A stretch of 53,145 nucleotides of DNA, from assembly GCA_948467675.1 (NCBI GenBank), contig CAOKFI010000014.1, forward strand, positions 1 through 53,145, written 5' to 3'. Source of the DNA: an uncultured Porphyromonadaceae bacterium. GTDB taxonomy: Bacteria; Bacteroidota; Bacteroidia; Bacteroidales; Muribaculaceae. Positions 46,402 to 53,145 of this stretch are shown piece by piece. The notes under the pieces were generated by a model. That model made no database searches. It saw nothing but the letters and a program-made list of their open reading frames with translations, and was not told the origin of the DNA. Both the position numbers and the translations under genes were made by a program. Every line of letters starts with the position of its first letter. Position 1 is the stretch's first letter.

Positions 46402-46940
46402 AAGAAGAGATAATCATAGCGGGATTCGGCGGCCAGGGAGTGCTGTCTATGGGCAAGATCCTGGCTTATGCCGGACTGATGGACGACCTTGAGGTCACCT
46501 GGATGCCGAGCTATGGGCCGGAACAGCGCGGCGGCACAGCCAATGTCACCGTAATACTCAGCGACTCTCCCATAAGCTCGCCTGTGCTTGACAGCTACGA
46601 TACAGCTGTGCTTCTCAATCAGCAGAGTATCGACAAATTCGAGTCAAAGGTGAAACCTGGCGGAACCCTTATCTATGATCCATACGGAGTGCATACGCCA
46701 CCGACGCGTACCGATATCAGCATAGTGCCTGTACAGGCCATGGAGGCATCGTTTGAAATGGCATCGGCCAAGACATACAACATGCTTCTGCTCGGAGCGC
46801 TGCTCAAGATCCGCGGACTTGTGCCGGTAGAGAGCGTGATGAAGGGATTGAAAAAGACTTTGCCGGAGCGGCATCACCATCTGCTTCCGCAGAACGAAGC
46901 CGCCATTTTGCGCGGTATGGAGCTGGCCCGGACCGAATAA
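46398..46940 (+). CDS. 2-oxoacid:ferredoxin oxidoreductase gamma subunit
   Basis: A 180-residue Rossmann-like subunit: IIAGFGGQGVLSMGKILAYAG at the N-terminus, and MPSYGPEQRGGTANVTVILSD, the family's hallmark. It completes the CoA-binding part of the enzyme. Its start overlaps the beta gene (ATGA), which makes translational coupling likely. Confidence 0.9.
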   Translation: MKEEIIIAGFGGQGVLSMGKILAYAGLMDDLEVTWMPSYGPEQRGGTANVTVILSDSPISSPVLDSYDTAVLLNQQSIDKFESKVKPGGTLIYDPYGVHTPPTRTDISIVPVQAMEASFEMASAKTYNMLLLGALLKIRGLVPVESVMKGLKKTLPERHHHLLPQNEAAILRGMELARTE

Positions 46941-46954
46941 TCGGAAAAAATACG

Positions 46955-46962
46955 TAATTTTG
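46955..46962 (+). promoter_or_regulatory. -7 element of the tricorn-like protease promoter
   Basis: TAATTTTG matches TAnnTTTG, 29 bases before the protease start codon. The -33 is not recognisable. Confidence 0.5.
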
Positions 46963-46991
46963 TGGAAAATCATTATCAATAATTATTTTCC

Positions 46992-49900
46992 ATGAAGAAA
47001 TTATTACTGTGCGCGGCAGTCGGATTGATGGGTCATACCCTCTCTGCTGCCACTCCTCTATGGTTGCGCGATGTCAGAATATCGCCCGACGGAAGGAATA
47101 TAGCGTTCACATACCGTGGCGATATCTATAAAGTACCTGTCTCCGGCGGACAGGCAGTGCGTCTTACCGCACAGCCCAGCTATGAATCGCTGCCTATATG
47201 GTCGCCCGACAGCCGTTCGATAGCTTTTGCGAGCGACCGCAACGGGTCGCAGGATCTGTACATAATGCTCGCTGACGGCGGAGCCGCCAGACGTCTTACG
47301 ACATATAGCGGGACGGAAACCCCTGAATCATTCTCGCATGACGGCAAATACGTGCTGTTCTCGTCGGCCATACAGGATCCGGTGGAGAGCGCCGCTTTTC
47401 CGAGCGGACGCCTTACGGAACTGTATCGCGTGCCGGCAGGCGGAGGCCGCATAGAGCAGATTCTGGCTACTCCGGCACAGATGGTAAGCCCTTCGTCCGA
47501 CGGTTCGTTCTTTCTGTATCAGGATCAGAAAGGAATGGAGAATGAATGGCGCAAGCATCATACATCGTCGGTGACGCGCGACCTCTGGCGTTACGATGTC
47601 AAAACCGGGAAGCATACCAATCTCACGGCTCATGCCGGCGAGGACCGTAACCCTGTGCTCTCTCCCGACGGCAAATCGATGCTTTTCCTCAGCGAGCGCG
47701 ACGGAGGCTCGATGAATGTGTACAGTATGCCGCTCGACAACCCTTCGGCATTGAAGCGGCTTACCGACTTTAAGAAACATCCGGTGCGTTTCCTGTCCCA
47801 GGCAAACGACGGTACCGTGGCAATGGCATGGGACGGAGAGATCTATACCATGCGTCCTGGAGGCAAACCGGTCAAGGTGGCTATCGATGTGATCGCCGAC
47901 GATGAGGCCGAACCTGACATGCTGTCGGTGACTTCCGGAGCTTCCGATGCCGTGCCTTCGCCCGATGGAAAGTCGGTGGCGTTTGTCAAACGAGGCGAAC
48001 TCTTTGTCACTTCCGTGGCATATCCTACTACCAGGCAGATCACACATACGGCACAGGCCGAATCGGAACCGACATGGGGCGCCGATAACCGGACACTCGT
48101 CTATGTGTCGGAGCGTGACGGGCATTCCGGTCTGTACAAAGCCACGATCGTGCGTGACGATGATCCGAATTTCCCCAATGCCACCTCGATCAAGGAAGAG
48201 GCTCTGTTTCCGGCATCGGACAAGGTAAACCGGGATACACCCAAGTACTCTCCCAACGGCAAGAAACTCGCCTTTGTCGCTGACCGCAGCCGGATCATGG
48301 TCATGGACGTCAAGACTAAAAAGGTGCGTCAGATCACCGACGGCTCAGGCTGTCTGACCCGTACAGGCGTAGACTACATGTGGTCGCCCGACAGCCGCTG
48401 GATTGCGTTTACGACCGTCGACAACCATCACTCTCCGTATTCCGACATAGCTATTGTAAATGTCGATGACAGTAAACCGGAAGTGACGAATATCACCAGA
48501 AGCGGATATTTCGACGAGAATCCTGTGTGGGTTCTCGACGGCAATGCCCTCATATTCATCTCCGAACGTTACGGCATGCGCAATCATGCGTCGTGGGGTT
48601 CGCAGGGCGATGTGATGATCGCGTTTATGAATCAGGAGGCAATGGACCGCTTCAATCTCAACGAGGAGGATTTCGAACTGTACAAGGATGCCGAAAAGAA
48701 GCGCAAGGATAAGAATAATGAGGTGGAGTATGCCGATTCGGTCAAGACTGTAAAGGTGGACCGCGCCGGTATCGAGGACCGGATTATGCGTCTGACCCCT
48801 TATTCGAGCGATCTGGCCGGAGCCGTGATCACTGCCGACGGAAAAACTCTTTACTATCTCAGCGCAGTGGAAAAGGGCTATGATCTGTGGAAAAAGGATC
48901 TGCGCAAGGGCGATATTTCCGTAGCAAGCAAGCTCGATGCCGGTTATCTCAACATGGCGCTCGACAAGGACGGAAAGAATCTGTTCCTGCTCGGCGGAAA
49001 GAGCATGAAAAAGCTCGATACCGCGTCGGAGAAGATCAAGCCGATCACTTATTCGGCGACAATGAAGCTCGACCGTGCTGCCGAGCGCGAATATATGCTC
49101 GATTTTGTGCGCCGTATGGAGAAAGAGCGGTTCTATACCGAGACTATGCACGGCGTCGACTGGGACAATCTGGTGAAGCATTATGCCAGGTTTCTTCCGC
49201 ATATCGACAATAATTACGATTTCTCCGAGATGCTGAGCGAGCTTCTTGGCGAGCTTAATGTGAGCCATACCGGTAGCGGCTATCGCGCCGGAGGCGCGGG
49301 CGAAAGCACGGCCAATCTCGGTCTGCTGTATGACATGACCTACAATGGCGATGGCCTGAAAGTGGCTGAGGTGGTGAAACACGGTCCGTTTGACCGTGCC
49401 GGTATCGATCTCCGTCCGGGATGGATAGTGCGGAGTGTCAACGGAATGCCTGTAGTGGCCGATACGGATTACACCACTCTTTTCAATGGTCTTGTAGGTA
49501 AAAAGACGCTTGTCGAGGCAGCCGATGCCGATGGCAAGATACATGAGTTCGTGGTCAGGCCTATAAGCCAGGGCAAGATGAGCGATCTGCTATACGAGCG
49601 CTGGGTGCGTAACCGCGCGGCCGATGTGGAGCGCCTGTCGGGCGGCCGTCTCGGCTATGTCCACATAGCGTCGATGGACGACGGCAGCTTCCGCAGGGTA
49701 TACGGCGATATTCTCGGCAAGTACAACGACTGCGACGGTATAGTGATCGATACCAGATGGAACGGCGGTGGCCGTCTGCATGAAGATATCGAGGTGCTGT
49801 TCAGCGGTGAGAAATATTTCACGCAGGTGGTACGCGGCCAGCGCACATGCGATATGCCGTCGCGCCGCTGGAACAAGCCGAGCATCATGATCCAGGGTGA

Positions 49901-50204
49901 GGCCAACTACTCCAATGCCCACGGAACCCCTTGGGTATACAAACACCGTGGTCTGGGCAAACTCGTGGGTATGCCTGTTCCTGGAACCATGACCAGTGTC
50001 AACTGGGTCACACTTCAGGATCCGAGCATGTATTTCGGCATTCCGGTGGTTGGATATGAGCTTCCCGACGGCTCTTATCTCGAAAACCAGCAGCTTGAGC
50101 CGGACTATAAGATAGCCAACGATGCCGATGTGATCGTGACCGGCGAGGATCAGCAGCTGAGGCGTGCTGTAGAATTGCTGCTGAAGCAGATCGATTCCAA
50201 ATAG
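46992..50204 (+). CDS. Tricorn-like S41 family serine protease
   Basis: A 1070-residue exported protease. A signal peptide (1 to about 19) is followed by WD40-like PD40 beta-propeller repeats (about 25-640) with many SPDG/SPDSR turns (ISPDGRNIAF, WSPDSRSIAF, LSPDGKSMLF). A helical segment (about 690-770) contains MHGVDWDNLVKHYARFLPHI. A PDZ-type domain lies near 785-855. The S41 protease core has GIVIDTRWNGGGRLHED (near 920) and the nucleophile Ser in GEANYSNAHG (near 975). It probably degrades peptides in the periplasm. It is monocistronic with a strong terminator. Confidence 0.9.
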   Translation: MKKLLLCAAVGLMGHTLSAATPLWLRDVRISPDGRNIAFTYRGDIYKVPVSGGQAVRLTAQPSYESLPIWSPDSRSIAFASDRNGSQDLYIMLADGGAARRLTTYSGTETPESFSHDGKYVLFSSAIQDPVESAAFPSGRLTELYRVPAGGGRIEQILATPAQMVSPSSDGSFFLYQDQKGMENEWRKHHTSSVTRDLWRYDVKTGKHTNLTAHAGEDRNPVLSPDGKSMLFLSERDGGSMNVYSMPLDNPSALKRLTDFKKHPVRFLSQANDGTVAMAWDGEIYTMRPGGKPVKVAIDVIADDEAEPDMLSVTSGASDAVPSPDGKSVAFVKRGELFVTSVAYPTTRQITHTAQAESEPTWGADNRTLVYVSERDGHSGLYKATIVRDDDPNFPNATSIKEEALFPASDKVNRDTPKYSPNGKKLAFVADRSRIMVMDVKTKKVRQITDGSGCLTRTGVDYMWSPDSRWIAFTTVDNHHSPYSDIAIVNVDDSKPEVTNITRSGYFDENPVWVLDGNALIFISERYGMRNHASWGSQGDVMIAFMNQEAMDRFNLNEEDFELYKDAEKKRKDKNNEVEYADSVKTVKVDRAGIEDRIMRLTPYSSDLAGAVITADGKTLYYLSAVEKGYDLWKKDLRKGDISVASKLDAGYLNMALDKDGKNLFLLGGKSMKKLDTASEKIKPITYSATMKLDRAAEREYMLDFVRRMEKERFYTETMHGVDWDNLVKHYARFLPHIDNNYDFSEMLSELLGELNVSHTGSGYRAGGAGESTANLGLLYDMTYNGDGLKVAEVVKHGPFDRAGIDLRPGWIVRSVNGMPVVADTDYTTLFNGLVGKKTLVEAADADGKIHEFVVRPISQGKMSDLLYERWVRNRAADVERLSGGRLGYVHIASMDDGSFRRVYGDILGKYNDCDGIVIDTRWNGGGRLHEDIEVLFSGEKYFTQVVRGQRTCDMPSRRWNKPSIMIQGEANYSNAHGTPWVYKHRGLGKLVGMPVPGTMTSVNWVTLQDPSMYFGIPVVGYELPDGSYLENQQLEPDYKIANDADVIVTGEDQQLRRAVELLLKQIDSK

Positions 50205-50231
50205 ACTGGTCTTGCCTGACCGGCGTAATCA

Positions 50232-50825
50232 TCATGAAGCACGGGCTCCGGCCTGTGCTTCATTTTTTTTCGGGCAGACGGTCCGGAAGGCATCTGCGGG
50301 CAGGAATCTGCACACGTTGGAGGCCTCGACCAGGCGCCGGCAGAAATCGAGTTCGGCCATTTCCCGACCGGTAAATTCGTCTGTGCGCCCGTGCTTGCGT
50401 ATGAATTTCTTGAATTCGGGTATCGCTATGCGGAGGTTGCATATTTCGGCATGCGTTTTCAGCCAGCTGCGCCATTTTTCGTTTTGTCGCACTCTGGCGG
50501 CCACTTCATCGTAGGCTGTATCGAATTCGTCAGGTGCAACGGTTGCCTGAGGCGTGTCCTCATGCGTTGTATCCGGGAGTCCGGCCATTGAGGATGGAGT
50601 GTCGGTCTGGATGTGCCGCTTGCGGCGTGACGGCGTGGCGTCTATCTCGGCCCGTATGAGCATGAAGGCTATTTCGGCAACGGGATCGAGGGCCTCTGGG
50701 TCAGGGAGTTCTCCGTCGAAAGCATAGCGGCATATCGCGTCCATGAGGGCGAGACGGCTGGCATCGGACATATTGCGCATGGCTTCGAACCATGAGCTGC
50801 GGAAGGTAAAGGTCTTGTGTTTCAT
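50232..50825 (-). CDS. DUF6291-like protein
   Basis: 197 residues. The N-terminal half (about 1-75) has FRSSWFEAMRNMSDASRLALMDAICRYAFDGELPD and AEIAFMLIRAEID, which resembles the DUF6291 family. These are proteins found on Bacteroidales chromosomes and mobile elements, with phage-replisome-like neighbours elsewhere. A charged, low-complexity linker (about 80-125) leads to a helical C-terminus. The role is unknown. The start MKHKTFTF was chosen because the promoter lies just upstream and the longer frame crosses it. Its last 11 codons lie on the terminator hairpin of the convergent protease gene, so its C-terminus (PKKNEAQAGARAS) is partly fixed by that hairpin. Confidence 0.75.
   Translation of the reverse strand: MKHKTFTFRSSWFEAMRNMSDASRLALMDAICRYAFDGELPDPEALDPVAEIAFMLIRAEIDATPSRRKRHIQTDTPSSMAGLPDTTHEDTPQATVAPDEFDTAYDEVAARVRQNEKWRSWLKTHAEICNLRIAIPEFKKFIRKHGRTDEFTGREMAELDFCRRLVEASNVCRFLPADAFRTVCPKKNEAQAGARAS
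50234..50270 (+). terminator. Terminator of the tricorn-like protease gene, inside the end of the convergent gene
   Basis: Arms 50234-50246 and 50251-50263 pair over 13 bases (one G-T pair) around the loop TCCG, running into eight T (50263-50270). It is a strong intrinsic terminator for the plus strand and overlaps the coding 3' end of the minus-strand DUF6291-like gene. Confidence 0.88.
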
Positions 50826-50856
50826 ATCATGTGTGTGTTTTGATTGTTTTGCACTG

Positions 50857-50864
50857 CAAATATA
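50857..50864 (-). promoter_or_regulatory. -7 element of the DUF6291-like gene promoter
   Basis: TATATTTG on the minus strand is a perfect -7 box, 31 bases upstream of the ATG at 50825. There is no -33 TTTG. Confidence 0.5.
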
Positions 50865-50915
50865 ATGCCTTGGAGGCGCGGTCGACTGCGATTCTAACGA
50901 AAACGGGGATATATG

Positions 50916-50962
50916 CATACAATGAGCGGCGCAACCATGACGATTGCGCCGCTCATTGTATG
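50916..50962. terminator. 19-bp perfect inverted repeat, probable trxA terminator
   Basis: Arms 50916-50934 and 50944-50962 are exact reverse complements around a 9-base loop. It begins 15 bases past the trxA stop codon on the minus strand. No T-tract follows. It resembles the phoA and adk hairpins in size and design but not in sequence. Confidence 0.65.
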
Positions 50963-50976
50963 TCTGTTGCGGTCGG

Positions 50977-51273
50977 TTATTCGAACTCTTTGATCTTGGC
51001 CTCAAGCACATCGGCCTGATGTACGCCGGCTGCCCGCCATACCTGTTCTCCGTTTTTGAACAGGATCAGTGTCGGGACTGACTGTACCCGGTATTTTGCC
51101 GACAGATCGTTGTTCTTGTCAACATCGATCTTGATTATGTTGGCTTTTTCGCCGAGTTTGCTTTTGAGGGTTTCCAATATCGGACCCTGAACCTTGCAGG
51201 GACCGCACCATGTGGCGTAAAAGTCTACCAATGTAGGCCTGCTGTCGCTGATTATGTCGCTGAATTCACTCAT
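50977..51273 (-). CDS. trxA: Thioredoxin
   Basis: A 98-residue cytosolic thioredoxin with the active site TWCGPC (Cys23, Cys26), the cis-proline in SVPTLILFKNG, and DFYATW leading into the site. It has no signal peptide, unlike the other thioredoxin-like protein in this window. It lies 66 bases after purB on the same strand, with no clear promoter between, so it may be read from the purB transcript. Confidence 0.95.
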   Translation of the reverse strand: MSEFSDIISDSRPTLVDFYATWCGPCKVQGPILETLKSKLGEKANIIKIDVDKNNDLSAKYRVQSVPTLILFKNGEQVWRAAGVHQADVLEAKIKEFE

Positions 51274-51339
51274 AACAGTTGGAATTTGATCGTTTTTACT
51301 ACTGACATGATAACGTCGGCAACTGCCATAAAGTTCTGT

Positions 51340-52683
51340 TCAATATCCGGTATATGTCGACGGCGACAGGTTGCGAAGCTCTTTCTTGATCTCCTCTGAC
51401 ACGTCGAGCGTCTCAATGAATCCGGCTATCGAGTCGGCTGTTATGCCGGTGTTTACGCGTGTGAGCTGTTTGAGTGTCTCGTATGGATTGGGATAGCCTT
51501 CGCGGCGGAGTATGGTCTGTATGCCTTCGGCCACTACCGCCCAGTTGTGTTCGAGATCGGCGGCGATCGCGTTTTCGTTGAGCAGAAGTTTGTTCATGCC
51601 TTTGAGTGTGCTGGCTATAGCTATCAGGGTATGTCCTAATGGCACACCGAGATTGCGGAGCACGGTGGAGTCGGTGAGGTCGCGTTGCAGACGCGATACA
51701 GGGAGTTTCTGTGCGAGATGGGCGAAAACGGCATTGGCTATTCCGATATTTCCTTCCGAGTTCTCGAAGTCTATAGGGTTGACTTTATGAGGCATGGCCG
51801 ATGATCCTACCTCGCCAGCCTTGATGCGCTGTTTGAAGTAGTCCATGGATATGTACATCCATACGTCGCGGTCGAGATCGAGCAATATGGTGTTGATGCG
51901 CCGCAGTGCGTCACAGAGTGCAGCCAGATTGTCGTAGTGCGATATCTGTGTCGTAGGGTTCTCGCGGAGTATGCCGAGGCGCTCCGAAAGGAATCTGGCG
52001 CCGAACTCTTTCCAGTCGATTGACGGGTATGCTGCGCGGTGTGCGTTGAAATTGCCGGTGGCGCCGCCGAACTTGCCGCTGTGTGGCACCGCTTTGAGCA
52101 GATCGATCTGCGCTTTCAGCCTCGAGACATATACCTCGAACTCTTTGCCCAGACGTGTGGGCGATGCCGGCTGTCCGTGAGTGTGGGCGAGCATGGGTAC
52201 GTCGGCCCATTCGCGGGCGCGTGTGGATATGGCGTCGACGAGTTCATCGAGAGCCGGCATATAGACCTGGTCAATGGCTTCCAGCATCGACATCGGCACC
52301 GAGGTGTTGTTTATATCCTGGCTTGTAAGGCCGAAATGGATAAACTCCTTGAACGCCGAGAGTCCGAGCGTGTCGAATTTCTCTTTGAGGAAATATTCCA
52401 CGGCTTTTACGTCGTGGTTGGTGACACTCTCGATTTCTTTGATGCGTGCCGCATCGGCTACCGTGAAGTCCTTGTATATGGCGCGCAGACTGGTGAAACA
52501 TTCGTGACCTACACCGCTGAGCTGCGGGAGCGGCAGTTCGCACAAAGCTATGAAGTACTCTACTTCGACGCGTACACGATAGCGGATGAGGGCGAACTCC
52601 GAAAAAAATTCGTCTAAACGTTCACACTTGGAGCGATAACGTCCGTCGATAGGGGAGATTGCTGTAAGCTGGTTAAGTTCCAT
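51340..52683 (-). CDS. purB: Adenylosuccinate lyase
   Basis: A 447-residue enzyme that splits SAICAR to AICAR and adenylosuccinate to AMP in purine synthesis. Superfamily signatures are TSQDINNTSVPM (near 125), AHTHGQPASPTRLGKE (catalytic His, near 165) and the signature loop SSAMPHKVNPIDFENSEGN (near 295-313) with the catalytic Ser. It is the longer E. coli-type form. It has its own -7 box about 34 bases upstream. Confidence 0.95.
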   Translation of the reverse strand: MELNQLTAISPIDGRYRSKCERLDEFFSEFALIRYRVRVEVEYFIALCELPLPQLSGVGHECFTSLRAIYKDFTVADAARIKEIESVTNHDVKAVEYFLKEKFDTLGLSAFKEFIHFGLTSQDINNTSVPMSMLEAIDQVYMPALDELVDAISTRAREWADVPMLAHTHGQPASPTRLGKEFEVYVSRLKAQIDLLKAVPHSGKFGGATGNFNAHRAAYPSIDWKEFGARFLSERLGILRENPTTQISHYDNLAALCDALRRINTILLDLDRDVWMYISMDYFKQRIKAGEVGSSAMPHKVNPIDFENSEGNIGIANAVFAHLAQKLPVSRLQRDLTDSTVLRNLGVPLGHTLIAIASTLKGMNKLLLNENAIAADLEHNWAVVAEGIQTILRREGYPNPYETLKQLTRVNTGITADSIAGFIETLDVSEEIKKELRNLSPSTYTGY

Positions 52684-52717
52684 AAACCTGACAGAATGAT
52701 GATAATGAATTATACTG

Positions 52718-52725
52718 CAAAATTA
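52718..52725 (-). promoter_or_regulatory. -7 element of the purB promoter
   Basis: TAATTTTG on the minus strand matches TAnnTTTG and would start transcription near 52711, giving a leader of about 28 bases. No -33 TTTG at ideal distance. Confidence 0.55.
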
Positions 52726-53042
52726 GTCAGAAAACATCAATGACACGATTATTCCGGTTAAAATAATTTCAGGCGGAAGCATCTCGAAAATGGCGGTGAA
52801 TATTATACGTGGATCCGATGTCTGATATCCTTGCAGTGCGATGAGACGCGTGGAGTCCATAGGGATATAACGAACATGCGGAATCCCATATGAAAAAAGA
52901 TGCGTCTGCTGTTTTGCGAAAAAAAGTATTGTCATGTGGCTAAAAGTTTATTAAACAGGCATATGGATGGAAGTCTGGAGGACGGTGGTCTTCCATTCAC
53001 GGGTTATGTGTCAAATCATGCATAAAATATTTTTGCGAAATA
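52726..53042. other. Intergenic region between purB and tRNA-Val, no gene supported
   Basis: About 320 bases between divergent promoters. A 70-codon minus-strand open frame (52723-52935) lies here, with a hydrophobic end (PPEIILTGIIVSLMFSD). It has no promoter box upstream, it runs through the purB promoter, and I recognise no family. I see no hairpin, repeat or leader in the rest. Confidence 0.5.
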
Positions 53043-53073
53043 TTTGCAGAATCAAAAAAAGGTCGTACCTTTG
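53043..53073 (+). promoter_or_regulatory. Promoter of tRNA-Val
   Basis: TTTG (53043-53046) and TACCTTTG (53066-53073) are perfect, with the ideal 19-base spacer. The tRNA begins 19 bases further on. Confidence 0.88.
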
Positions 53074-53092
53074 CATCGCTTTCAGGAACCGA

Positions 53093-53145
53093 GGGCGCTT
53101 AGCTCAGCTGGTTCAGAGCATCTGCCTTACAAGCAGAGGGTCGGG
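53093..53145 (+). tRNA. tRNA-Val (anticodon UAC), truncated by window edge
   Basis: The first 53 bases of a tRNA. The acceptor strand is GGGCGCT, the D-arm contains AGCTCAGCTGGTTCAGAGC, and the anticodon stem TCTGC/GCAGA encloses the loop CTTACAA with anticodon TAC, reading valine codons GUA/GUG. The variable region begins GGGTC. The T-arm and the acceptor 3' strand lie beyond the right edge. Confidence 0.93.

Noticed and set aside
52723-52935. Possible 70-residue protein on the minus strand upstream of purB
   Set aside because: It has no promoter box, it overlaps the purB -7 element and shows no recognisable family. The hydrophobic end alone is not enough support.

Overview
The window is a chromosomal segment of a member of the Bacteroidales, most like the Muribaculaceae (gut 'S24-7' lineage). 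This is inferred from several things. Promoters have the Bacteroidetes form (TTTG at -33, TAnnTTTG at -7), and start codons have A/T-rich leaders instead of Shine-Dalgarno boxes. There is a type IX secretion sortase (PorU), a TonB-dependent receptor paired with a lipoprotein, an 11-subunit Nuo complex with a NuoC-NuoD fusion, a long signal-peptide-bearing AtpB with a very short AtpC, a tricorn-like S41 protease, and a Val tRNA of Bacteroidales type. No mobile element, CRISPR array or phage gene was seen. Gene content is housekeeping and dense.

Layout. Positions 1-6.3 kb (minus strand) hold a truncated small basic ribosome-associated protein gene, an HU-family protein, a queuosine-precursor-transporter/HAD phosphatase pair, an alkaline phosphatase and DNA polymerase I. 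A prenyl synthase (6.5-7.5 kb, plus) abuts a minus-strand block (7.5-16.4 kb). That block has two transcription units: rex + a degenerate fumarylacetoacetase-like gene + a C25 peptidase paralogue, and GH25 lysozyme + porU. A TonB receptor and a lipoprotein follow (16.5-19.7 kb, plus).

The centre (19.8-37.1 kb, plus) is an energy-conversion supercluster: nuoA-B-CD-H, then a complete F1Fo-ATP synthase operon (atpD-C-B-E-F-H-A-G), then nuoI-J-K-L-M-N. It reads as one block from a promoter ahead of nuoA to a terminator behind nuoN. No NADH-input genes (nuoE/F/G) are present.

Next come a BadF/NAGK-type kinase and a thioredoxin-like lipoprotein. They are followed by the aromatic amino acid operon pheA - aminotransferase - DAHP synthase/chorismate mutase - tyrA (38.9-42.8 kb). 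It is preceded by a 24-codon leader peptide with nine Phe/Tyr codons among residues 4-14, a terminator directly before pheA, and a competing antiterminator pairing. This has the architecture of a transcription attenuator and is the most striking regulatory element here. hpt-adk, a four-gene 2-oxoacid:ferredoxin oxidoreductase operon and a tricorn-like protease follow. Minus-strand genes for a DUF6291-like protein, thioredoxin and adenylosuccinate lyase come next. A tRNA-Val with a perfect promoter runs off the right edge.

Working together (inference): the 2-oxoacid:ferredoxin oxidoreductase would make reduced ferredoxin. The NADH-module-free Nuo complex could oxidise it or another carrier into the menaquinone pool, pumping protons used by the ATP synthase encoded inside the same gene block. 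The prenyl synthase could supply the quinone side chain, and Rex could sense the NADH/NAD+ ratio.
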